Of a DNA stretch of 64,000 bases, positions 55,473-62,896 are shown piece after piece. Below the pieces are notes generated by a model. The model was given only the letters and a program-made list of their open reading frames with translations, had not been told where the DNA came from and ran no database searches. The DNA is taken from assembly GCA_965232255.1 (NCBI GenBank), contig OZ246962.1:992001-1056000 (forward strand), read 5' to 3'. The stretch's first letter is position 1, and each line of letters opens with the position of its first letter. Position numbers and translations under genes: made by a program. The stretch comes from Endozoicomonas sp965232255 (lineage in GTDB: Bacteria; Pseudomonadota; Gammaproteobacteria; Pseudomonadales; Endozoicomonadaceae).

Positions 55473-55508
55473 GTCTGGAACGTACAAAACGTACAAAAGG
55501 TATGAAGA

Positions 55509-57170
55509 ATGAGTGACGACATCATCAAGATTCCGGATATCGGCGGTGGCGACGCGGAAGTCATTGAAATCTACGTCAAGCCTGGTCAGTCAGTATCGGT
55601 GGAAGAGCCGCTGATCGTTCTGGAGTCAGATAAGGCATCAATGGAAGTACCAGCGCCATTTGCTGGCGTAGTGACCGGCGTGTTATTGAAAGTTGGTGAT
55701 CGAGTGGGCGAAGGGACACCCATGGTAACCATGAGCACAGCCGAAGCTGACGCACCGGAACCGGCAACGACCGCAGAGCCGGTAACGGAGCCGACGGTGG
55801 AATCGATAACAGCAACGGAGCCAGCAATAGCCACGACACCAACAACGGACGGTCAGGCAACAGCGGGGAGCCGTGTTGAGACGATCCGGGTACCTGATAT
55901 CGGTGCAGAAAATGTGCCGGTAATCGAGATTTACATCAAGGTGGGCGATACCATTGCCGTTGAAGACCCCCTGATTGTACTGGAGTCAGACAAGGCCACC
56001 ATGGAAGTGCCCTCGCCGGTGGCCGGTGTGGTACAGGCCATTTATGTGAAAGAAGGCGATACCCTCAGTCAGGGCGATGCGATAGCTGACGCGATGGTTA
56101 CTGTCAGCGAGGCAGCCAGTGCTGAAGCACCGGCATCTCAGCCAGAAAAAACACCGGCAAAAGCGCCCGCAGAGCCGACAGCAGAACCGGCGGCAGCTAG
56201 CGCAACTCATGCACCGACTGAATCGAAGGCACACGCTGCAGCTGATCCTGTAGAGCTTGAGCGCAGCAACCGCAACTATCACGCTGGGCCGGCGGTACGC
56301 AAGTTGGCCCGGGAATTTGGCGTTAACCTGGCCGAAGTTAATGGTAGTGGGCCGCGTCATCGCATCCTCAAAGAGGATGTGCAAGAGTACGTGAAAAAAC
56401 GTCTTGACGATAAATCCGCCGGGACCACCGGTGTCGGCATTCCTGCCGTACCGGACATTGACTTCAGCCGTTGGGGTGAGGTGGAAACAGTCCCTCTTAG
56501 CCGGATACGTAAAATCGCAGCCCAGAACTTCCAGCGTGCATGGCTCAATGTTCCGCGGGTGACCCAGTTTGATGAGTGCGACATCACTGAACTGGAAGCG
56601 TTTCGCAAGGCTCAGAAAGCGGCGGCTGAAAGCCGGGGCACCAAGCTGACGCTGCTGCCATTTATCCTCAAGACGGTAGCCTATATGCTGCGACTGATGC
56701 CGCAGTTCGGAGCTTCTCTGAGTGCCGATGGTGAGGCACTGATCTACAAAAAGTACATCAATATCGGTATAGCTGTGGACACCCCCGATGGCTTGCTGGT
56801 ACCGGTGATCAAAAATGTCGATCACAAAAGCTTGTGGGAGTTGGCCGAAGAGGGCATTGAACTGGCCGTTAAAGCGCGGGAGAAAAAACTGAAGCCGGAT
56901 GAGATGCAAGGCAGTGTCTTCACCATCTCCAGTCTTGGCTCCATCGGTGGTACAGCCTTCACCCCCATCGTCAGCGCGCCGGAGGTGGCGATTCTGGGTG
57001 TCTCCAAGGCGGCAGTCAAACCCATATGGAATGGCAACGAGTTTACTCCGAGGCAGATGCTACCGTTGTCGCTCTCCTATGATCATCGAGTCATCAATGG
57101 TGCTGATGCCGCACGCTTTACCACAACGCTTGGGGGATTACTAGCGGATATCCGTAACTTGTTGCTTTAA
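55509..57170 (+). CDS. aceF: Pyruvate dehydrogenase E2, dihydrolipoyl acetyltransferase
   Basis: Core of the pyruvate dehydrogenase complex. Two lipoyl domains are seen, with lipoyl lysines in ESDKASMEVP (near 42) and ESDKATMEVP (near 165), joined by flexible Ala/Pro/Thr linkers. An E1/E3-binding domain follows at about 258-295 (AGPAVRKLAREFGVNL), then the catalytic domain with active-site histidine in SLSYDHRVINGADAARF. E. coli has three lipoyl domains; two is common in Pseudomonas relatives. It lies 36 bp after aceE in one operon, with a terminator at 57287. Confidence 0.95.
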   Translation: MSDDIIKIPDIGGGDAEVIEIYVKPGQSVSVEEPLIVLESDKASMEVPAPFAGVVTGVLLKVGDRVGEGTPMVTMSTAEADAPEPATTAEPVTEPTVESITATEPAIATTPTTDGQATAGSRVETIRVPDIGAENVPVIEIYIKVGDTIAVEDPLIVLESDKATMEVPSPVAGVVQAIYVKEGDTLSQGDAIADAMVTVSEAASAEAPASQPEKTPAKAPAEPTAEPAAASATHAPTESKAHAAADPVELERSNRNYHAGPAVRKLAREFGVNLAEVNGSGPRHRILKEDVQEYVKKRLDDKSAGTTGVGIPAVPDIDFSRWGEVETVPLSRIRKIAAQNFQRAWLNVPRVTQFDECDITELEAFRKAQKAAAESRGTKLTLLPFILKTVAYMLRLMPQFGASLSADGEALIYKKYINIGIAVDTPDGLLVPVIKNVDHKSLWELAEEGIELAVKAREKKLKPDEMQGSVFTISSLGSIGGTAFTPIVSAPEVAILGVSKAAVKPIWNGNEFTPRQMLPLSLSYDHRVINGADAARFTTTLGGLLADIRNLLL

Positions 57171-57286
57171 CGAATACCACGTAATTCTCCATCCATAACT
57201 GACGCATTGCACCCACAGCACCCGAGGGCATAAAGGCATAAAGGAGCAAAGCGATCTTTGCTGATTTGGATGGAGATGGATAGAGG

Positions 57287-57312
57287 GCAACCCGTGAAGG
57301 GTTGCGTCTTTT
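57287..57312 (+). terminator. Intrinsic terminator after aceF
   Basis: GCAACCC (57287-57293) pairs with GGGTTGC (57299-57305), followed by GTCTTTT. A wider TGGAGATGGA/TCCATCTCCA inverted repeat encloses it. Confidence 0.75.
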
Positions 57313-57339
57313 CCATCTCCACGAATCTTTGCTACTATG

Positions 57340-57503
57340 CCGAAGCTGACTTGCTGGGATACAGCAGATTCGTAAAGGGTTCCCATACAGAAAGTCCTGT
57401 CAGTGCAGGTTCTGTAGCGAGAGGTGTTGATAATATTCAACATGGGTCGAACGAAGTCCCCATCCATAACCGTCAGGTTTGGTGGTGGGAGTTTGTCACT
57501 GAA
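57340..57503 (+). mobile_element. Solo TnpB 3' end and right end (omegaRNA scaffold remnant)
   Basis: The frame ADLLGYSRFVKGSHTESPVS, then AGSVARGVDNIQHGS matches the C-terminus of the TnpB at 1-795 (ADSLGHSD, CPVSAGSTAKGVECSQHGS), but everything upstream of it is gone. The following DNA, to GGGAGTTTGTCA, matches the right end at 739-843. The hairpin is kept with changed bases: AACC-GTCA-GGTT in place of GCCGC-CTA-GCGGC. It adjoins, and has probably replaced, the 3' end of the tnpA remnant. Confidence 0.7.
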
Positions 57504-57739
57504 CGATCCTGCCAAGTCTGCAAACTCGTTCCTCAATCGCCTAGAACTAACAGATTTCAGAGCGTTGATTACCTTTGCCAAGGACGCTGTCTTAGGGCTA
57601 GCACTGATCAACAAGTGAACGTGGTTATTCTCTCCGTTGAACTGCACTAGCTGGCAATCAAATCCCACCAATAGTTCTCGAAAGATACACTCTAATCTTT
57701 CCAGGTGCAGGGGGCCGAATATCTTTCTCCGTTACTTGG
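57504..57739 (-). pseudogene. tnpA: TnpA (IS200/IS605 Y1 transposase) fragment
   Basis: On the minus strand the frame reads TK, stop, then RRKIFGPLHLERLECIFREL, LVGFDCQLVQFNGENNHVHL and KVINALKSVSSRRLRNEFAD. The HUH metal site HVH is present. The TKYRRK tyrosine codon is replaced by a stop, the N-terminus is missing where the tnpB fragment begins, and the C-terminus with the catalytic tyrosine is missing at the right-end junction near 57503. It cannot make an active transposase. Confidence 0.8.
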
Positions 57740-57740
57740 T

Positions 57741-58101
57741 AAAAGCCAAGTCTGGGTTGAACAAGAGTATCCTGGATCAGGGCTAGTACGAGTTCCGCCC
57801 CCAGTTGGCATACAAGCAACAATGGCGAGGCGGAATGGTCGTGGCTGTGGCAGCACAGTATACCAGTCAAACTTGTCCAATCTGTGGGCATGTGTCGAAA
57901 GACAACCGCAAAACGCAATCTAGCTTCTCTTGCGTATCCTGTGGACACACGGAAAACGCTGATATTGTAGGAGCGAGAAAAATTTTAGGGCGGGGACACC
58001 GCTTGTTAGCCTGTGGAGAGAGTTCGTTAGAGCCTTCTGTGAAGCAGGAACCAGTGCGAAATCGTGAGAGAGTACCAACCCAACGGGGAAGCGCCCTCTG
58101 A
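57741..58101 (+). pseudogene. tnpB: TnpB C-terminal fragment of a second IS605-type element
   Basis: The frame reads LVKAKSGLNKSILDQG, stop, then YEFRPQLAYKQQWRGGMVVA, the zinc-finger pairs CPICGH and CVSCGH, and NADIVGARKILGRGH. The stop (TAG at 57784) stands where TnpB proteins have Trp. The zinc finger and third RuvC region are intact, but the N-terminal two thirds are missing. Its sequence type differs from the TnpBs at 1-795 and 21910, so a different element left it. Confidence 0.8.
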
Positions 58102-58197
58102 TTCTTTGAATCAGGAGGCGAGGATGTCAATATTAAAGCAAGTTGATCGCTGAATTAGGGGCAGGCAACTATACCGATGCCTGCCCAGTTGGCAAGT

Positions 58198-60870
58198 CTA
58201 TATGACCGTTACGGTACGCTCGACAGTGGTCGTGCCACCATCACGATCAGTGACGGAATAGGTCAGAGTGTAAGCACCAGGCACATGAAGGATCCGACTG
58301 GAAACACGCAAGTTGTAGAAGATGTTGCCATCTTCTTTATCCATAACGGTGACACCTCTACGGCTATCGAAGAACGGCACGTCATTGACATTGATAGTGA
58401 TCGGCTCAACGCCTGAGATAACCGGCAATGTGTTGCCCCTCTCTTTTACCGTGACAATGCGCTGGGCTGATGCCTTGCCCCCATTTCGGTCGGTAATGGA
58501 GTAGGTCAGGGTGTAGGTGCCGGGCACCATGCTATTGACGCGACCTGCAATCAGCAGTCTGTAGGTGAGATTACCATCTTCCTTATCGGTGGCAGAAACG
58601 CCCGCGCGAGTATCGAAGTACTCACCTTGGTTGATGGTGACAGGGCCAACACCGCTGATCTCTGGCAGGGTATTGCCGTTATTGCCGTTGTCGCCCTTTT
58701 CTGTGACCCTTACGGTACGCTTGACAGTTGTCGTGCCACCATCACGATCGGTGACGGAGTAGGTTAGGGTATAAGTGCCAGGCACGTGGCTATTGACGCG
58801 GCCAGTAATACGCAGGCTGTGGGAGAGATTGCCATCTTCCTTATCGATGGCAGAAACGCCAGTACGGGGATCAAAGGAAGCTCCTTGGGAGATGGTGGCA
58901 GGCCCAACGCCTCTGATCTCTGGCAACGTATTGTTGCTGTCGCCTTTCTCTGTAACTGTCACGGTACGCGCGACTGTTACCTGCTCGCCTTGTCTGTCTC
59001 TCACCGAGTAGGTGAGGGTGTAGGAACCGGGCACGCGGGTATTCACAGAGCCAGCAATCTGCACGTTATAAGAGAGGTTGCCATCTTCTTTATCGAAAGC
59101 GGTGACCCCTTTGCGTGGATCAAAGTGACTGCCCTGCTCCACGGAGAGCGGCCCAACACCTTGCAATACGGGCGGTGTATTTACGGTAACCACCTGAACA
59201 CTCTGGAAGGCACGACCTTCGGCACCATGGCTATCGGTCACAGTGTAAGAGAGCTGATAGAAACCGGCTTTGCTGGTATCAACCGTTCCCTTGAGTTTGA
59301 TATTGCGGGTGATATCACCATCTTCCCGGTCTTGAGCGGTGATGCCTGCCATAGGATCGAAACTATCGCCCACGGTTAGCCTGATCTCACTCTCTTTGGC
59401 ACCAGAAATCACGGGAGCCTGGTTGGTGACCCCAATTAAGCGAACCTTCGAGGCCGCATAGTTGTCTCTATCGGTCACCAGGTAGAGTAGGTGCTGGGTA
59501 CTTAACAGCAGATTGGTATCGATGCTGCCCATAACGATGATGTTCTGGGTTACATCCCCATCCTCAGCGTCGGTTGCGGTGACACCTTCCATAGGATCGA
59601 AGGTGCTGCCAACGCCAATATCGGTGGGGCGCTCGTTACTGTCTTTGATGCCGTTGAATTCTGGCAAATGGGGCTGGGTAGCGGCTGGATTGCGAACAAC
59701 GATATTCCGTAAAACGGAAGTGGTTGAGCCGTTGTTATCTTCAACGGTGTAGGTCAGGGTATAAACACCAGGGGTGTTGGTATCGACGCTGCCGGTCACC
59801 GTCAAGCGGTCGACAAGGTCACCGTCCTGAGTATCTGTTACAGTCACGCCAGCCATAGGGTCAAAAGCCATACCTTGTGCCAGCTCAAGAGCCTCAAGAC
59901 CCTCGATGAGAGGAGCATTGTTGTGCACATAGATCCGGCGCAGACGCATATTGGTCACGCCTTCGCTATTGGTGATGCTGTAGGTGAGATACTGATTACC
60001 ACCCACGCTGGTATCAATGGCGCCAGAGACGGTGATCAAATGGGTGATATCGCCATCGTTTTCATCAATGGCCTTTACAGCGTGTAGGGGATCGAAGTTG
60101 TCTCCCAGGAGAGATGTGCTATCGGAAACACCACGCAGAGAGATCATGGTATCTCTCTTATCACGCACCTGAACATAACTTTCAGCGACAGCGGTCAAGC
60201 CCCCGCTATCTGTCACTTGGTATTCGACCGGATAGATACCCACTTTGCTGGTATCAACATTGCCAACAAATTCGACCTTTTTAATCAGATTGCCATCTTC
60301 AAAGTCGAACGCTGAAACATGGCCATTGGGCAGCTCAGGTAGGGGATCGAATGAGCTACCGAGATAGGCAGTATCTGGGTAGGGTACGTTGATCTCTGGC
60401 GGCGTGTTGCCAGGTTCCAACACAACGACCGCACGGGAAATCAGATAGTCTTGCTCAAAACCTTCGCCCTTGGGCAGATAATTGAGTCGGTACACGCCAG
60501 GCTTGGAGGTATCAACACCACCAAGAATTTTGGTTTGGGCGGTCACATCTTTTCCATTGCTGTCTTTGATGGTAAAGCCCAGGAACGGATCAAATTGTGC
60601 ACCAACGGGAATAAAGGCTTCATCCAGACCTTTGACTTCTGGCCGCGCATACGCACGTTGCTTGCCACGGGGTTGGGCTGCCTGAGACTGTTCGGTCTGC
60701 TGGCTCTGGATCATCTTCTGGATAACCTGAGCGGCACTGGTTGGCTGTTCGGCAGCGCTGCTGTTCTGGCAAATGGTATTTGCCAGAACAAAAGTGGACT
60801 GAGCGGCAAACATGATCCCAAGGCCCATTTTGATGGCGTGGGAGAGATGGGAATAGCGAGGAATATTCAT
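58198..60870 (-). CDS. Secreted protein with about ten Ig-like (DUF5011-type) repeats
   Basis: A signal peptide (MGLGIMFAAQSTFVLA) ends near residue 31, then a Gln/Ser-rich linker. From about residue 75 to 890 there are about ten repeats of 75-85 residues, each with a FDPxxGVTAxDxEDGD/N block and a GTYTLTYSVTDRDG-type strand, as in DUF5011/bacterial Ig-like domains. The last four repeats are nearly alike. No anchor is seen at the C-terminus, which ends within the last repeat. Likely an exported adhesion or surface-layer protein; ligand unknown. Confidence 0.85.
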   Translation of the reverse strand: MNIPRYSHLSHAIKMGLGIMFAAQSTFVLANTICQNSSAAEQPTSAAQVIQKMIQSQQTEQSQAAQPRGKQRAYARPEVKGLDEAFIPVGAQFDPFLGFTIKDSNGKDVTAQTKILGGVDTSKPGVYRLNYLPKGEGFEQDYLISRAVVVLEPGNTPPEINVPYPDTAYLGSSFDPLPELPNGHVSAFDFEDGNLIKKVEFVGNVDTSKVGIYPVEYQVTDSGGLTAVAESYVQVRDKRDTMISLRGVSDSTSLLGDNFDPLHAVKAIDENDGDITHLITVSGAIDTSVGGNQYLTYSITNSEGVTNMRLRRIYVHNNAPLIEGLEALELAQGMAFDPMAGVTVTDTQDGDLVDRLTVTGSVDTNTPGVYTLTYTVEDNNGSTTSVLRNIVVRNPAATQPHLPEFNGIKDSNERPTDIGVGSTFDPMEGVTATDAEDGDVTQNIIVMGSIDTNLLLSTQHLLYLVTDRDNYAASKVRLIGVTNQAPVISGAKESEIRLTVGDSFDPMAGITAQDREDGDITRNIKLKGTVDTSKAGFYQLSYTVTDSHGAEGRAFQSVQVVTVNTPPVLQGVGPLSVEQGSHFDPRKGVTAFDKEDGNLSYNVQIAGSVNTRVPGSYTLTYSVRDRQGEQVTVARTVTVTEKGDSNNTLPEIRGVGPATISQGASFDPRTGVSAIDKEDGNLSHSLRITGRVNSHVPGTYTLTYSVTDRDGGTTTVKRTVRVTEKGDNGNNGNTLPEISGVGPVTINQGEYFDTRAGVSATDKEDGNLTYRLLIAGRVNSMVPGTYTLTYSITDRNGGKASAQRIVTVKERGNTLPVISGVEPITINVNDVPFFDSRRGVTVMDKEDGNIFYNLRVSSRILHVPGAYTLTYSVTDRDGGTTTVERTVTVI

Positions 60871-61135
60871 AGCACTCGGTTTAAAAAAAGTGATTGAGAC
60901 GCGCTGCCATTTGGCATACGCACAGAGCGTGTGTTAGGCGACCTGTTTCCATGCTATTGGTTGGAGTTGAGAGAGAAACGAAAAATCGTAACTGCTCAAA
61001 AACCGTAGGCAGAACCACCCAACAACTGAGCAGATTTTTCCCGAACCATGTCTGATAGCTTGGGAATTGAAGTGGACCCCAACAATCAAACAGCCTGAGT
61101 AGTAAGTTAAGCTCTGATCCCAAGTTATTCGGGCC

Positions 61136-61331
61136 TCAGGCTACCTGTTCAAAATAAACCCTGTCAGGTGTCTTATTATCTAATCCCTGATGAGGCCGCT
61201 CCGAGTTGTATAACTGGAAATAACTCTTCAACTCAGCGGCATCCTTGAATGCCTTAAGGTAAACACATTCGTACTTTACACTACGCCACAGTCGTTCGAC
61301 AAAAATATTATCCCGGTAGCAACCTTTACTA
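61136..61331 (-). pseudogene. IS3-family OrfB C-terminal fragment
   Basis: The minus frame reads SKGCYRDNIFVERLWRSVKY, ECVYLKAFKDAAELKSYF and NSERPHQGLDNKTPDRVYFE, then stops at 61136. This is the C-terminal catalytic part of an IS3-type integrase, with the glutamate in FVERLW. The 5' part ends at the edge of the IS5-type element and does not resume on its far side, so it is a remnant. GAAGTGGACCCCAA at 61068-61081 looks like an IS3 terminal repeat. Confidence 0.8.
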
Positions 61332-62185
61332 GGGACTGTTGAGGTTTTTTTTGGAGGCTTGAAGAAGGTTTACAGATTCGTATTATTGCAGCTTCCACAC
61401 AGCAGCAATACGAACCTATTATGCCCCGCCTCATGCTCAGTGACAAGCGCTGGTTGAAGCTTCAGCCAATTCTCAAGCAAATCCGCATAAATGATAAGCC
61501 TGATCTCAAGTTATCTGTAGGAGGTATGCTGTATCGCATTCGTACAGGGATTCCGTGGAGAGACCTGCCTTCTGAATTTGGCAAGTGGAATACAGTCTTC
61601 CAAAAATTCAACGATTGGTCTGCCAAGGGGAAGTGGTTCAAGGTATTCCAAGCTCTGGTGCAATATCCTGACCTAGAATGGGTATTCATAGATGGCAGCT
61701 ACACCAAGGCTCACCAACACAGTAGTGGTGCAGCCTCAGCAGACTCCGAAGGTATTGGTAAAAGTAGAGGTGGCCTGACCAGTAAAATTCATATGGCTGT
61801 TGATGCTATAGGTTTACCCATAGGATTTGAGATTTCGGGAGGAGAGGTGAACGATTGCACCGCAGCCCCCGAGCTACTTGAACAACTACCGGCAGCTGAG
61901 AATGTCATAGCGGATAAGGGCTACGACAGTCAGAAAGTCAGAGATAAAATCACAGAAAAAGGGTCCAATGCGGTTATTCCCAGAAGGAAGGGCTCCAAGG
62001 TGGGGAATACTGGAATGGACTGGGGCTTATACAAATACCGACATTTGGTCGAGAATATATTTGCCCGTTTGAAGCACTTCCGCGGTGTTGCGACAAGATA
62101 TGACAAGTTAAAGCGCAACTATACCAGCGCCGTCGCTATGGCATGCTGTATCGTCTGGTTACCGATGTAAAACCTCAACAGCTCC
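61332..62185 (+). mobile_element. IS5-family insertion sequence (IS427-like)
   Basis: About 854 bp with terminal inverted repeats: left end GGGACTGTTGAGGTTTT, right end (reverse) GGAGCTGTTGAGGTTTT, two mismatches. TA flanks both ends and may be the target duplication. The element has one transposase gene, apparently intact, and lies at the broken end of an IS3 remnant. Confidence 0.85.
61421..62170 (+). CDS. IS5-family DDE transposase
   Basis: 249 residues, full length for the IS427-type group. The N-terminal DUF4096-like part holds GGMLYRIRTGIPWRDLPSEF. The catalytic triad is visible: D in EWVFIDGSYTKAHQ, D in VIADKGYDSQKV and E in HLVENIFARLKHFR. There is no frameshift or stop, so the element may be mobile. 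Confidence 0.92.
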   Translation: MPRLMLSDKRWLKLQPILKQIRINDKPDLKLSVGGMLYRIRTGIPWRDLPSEFGKWNTVFQKFNDWSAKGKWFKVFQALVQYPDLEWVFIDGSYTKAHQHSSGAASADSEGIGKSRGGLTSKIHMAVDAIGLPIGFEISGGEVNDCTAAPELLEQLPAAENVIADKGYDSQKVRDKITEKGSNAVIPRRKGSKVGNTGMDWGLYKYRHLVENIFARLKHFRGVATRYDKLKRNYTSAVAMACCIVWLPM

Positions 62186-62199
62186 TAGCAACAGCATTG

Positions 62200-62228
62200 C
62201 TGAACCTGGGGCTTCGCCCCGGGTTCAG
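62200..62228. terminator. Strong GC-rich hairpin after the IS
   Basis: CTGAACC/GGTTCAG and GGGGC/GCCCC stack into a stem of about 13 bp with a 3-base TTC loop. It may act as a terminator on either strand, or be a REP-like palindrome; no strong T-run follows. Confidence 0.5.
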
Positions 62229-62386
62229 ATATCACATAAATAAAATAACAAGAAACATCATATGGGCGCGGTCCCTGATCGTTATTGCCAGCAGTAGATT
62301 GTCCACCCTATTGACCAAAGTGTTATTTTCTTTTGATCGATTATTCCTTAATTTGTCCACAACGGATTTTAACAGGAGTAACGATT

Positions 62387-62896
62387 ATGGATGCCAGTAC
62401 TGTCCCGACAGTGGGTTCACGCCCCTCTCCTGTGAGAAGAGGAAATATACCCAGACTCCAGAAAAGAGCCAAAGCATTTTCTCGAAACGCCGCAAAAGTC
62501 AAAGCCAGGACTGAAAATGGCATTCGAGTGCCTAAAAAAACAGAAGATAAGACACTCGCTTTTCGCAAAATTGCCTGGGTAGAAAAAATCAAGGTTCATC
62601 TGCAAAAGATTAAGTATCGGATCATTATTGGCTTCAACAGCTCCAGATTATTTTGCCATTTTTATTCTGGCCGTGAACAGCGAGCGGAATTGAAGGACTC
62701 GATAGACATCGCAAGAAGGCAGCTGAATATTTTGCATAACCAACAAAGCCGCAGAGACAATTTTGAGCGCGCACAGGAAAACATACAGGATGGGCAATAT
62801 AAAGAAGCCATCGTTGCTGGCTGCAAAGCGATGACTGCTGGGCTCAGGGAAGGTTGGGGCAAAGTTGCCCAGCAGCTCAAGACCGATCTCGGTTAA
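62387..62896 (+). CDS. Unrecognised basic 169-aa protein
   Basis: ATG 62387 follows AGGAGTAACGATT; the frame extends to 62333 without a site. Residues 15-60 are strongly basic (RRGNIPRLQKRAKAFSRNAA), residues 85-95 hydrophobic (YRIIIGFNSSRLF), and the C-terminal half is helical and charged (SIDIARRQLNILHNQQSRRD). No signal peptide or family is recognised. It lies between an IS and a converging gene, overlapping the latter's stop by 4 bp. Nucleic-acid binding or an effector role are both possible. Confidence 0.6.
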   Translation: MDASTVPTVGSRPSPVRRGNIPRLQKRAKAFSRNAAKVKARTENGIRVPKKTEDKTLAFRKIAWVEKIKVHLQKIKYRIIIGFNSSRLFCHFYSGREQRAELKDSIDIARRQLNILHNQQSRRDNFERAQENIQDGQYKEAIVAGCKAMTAGLREGWGKVAQQLKTDLG

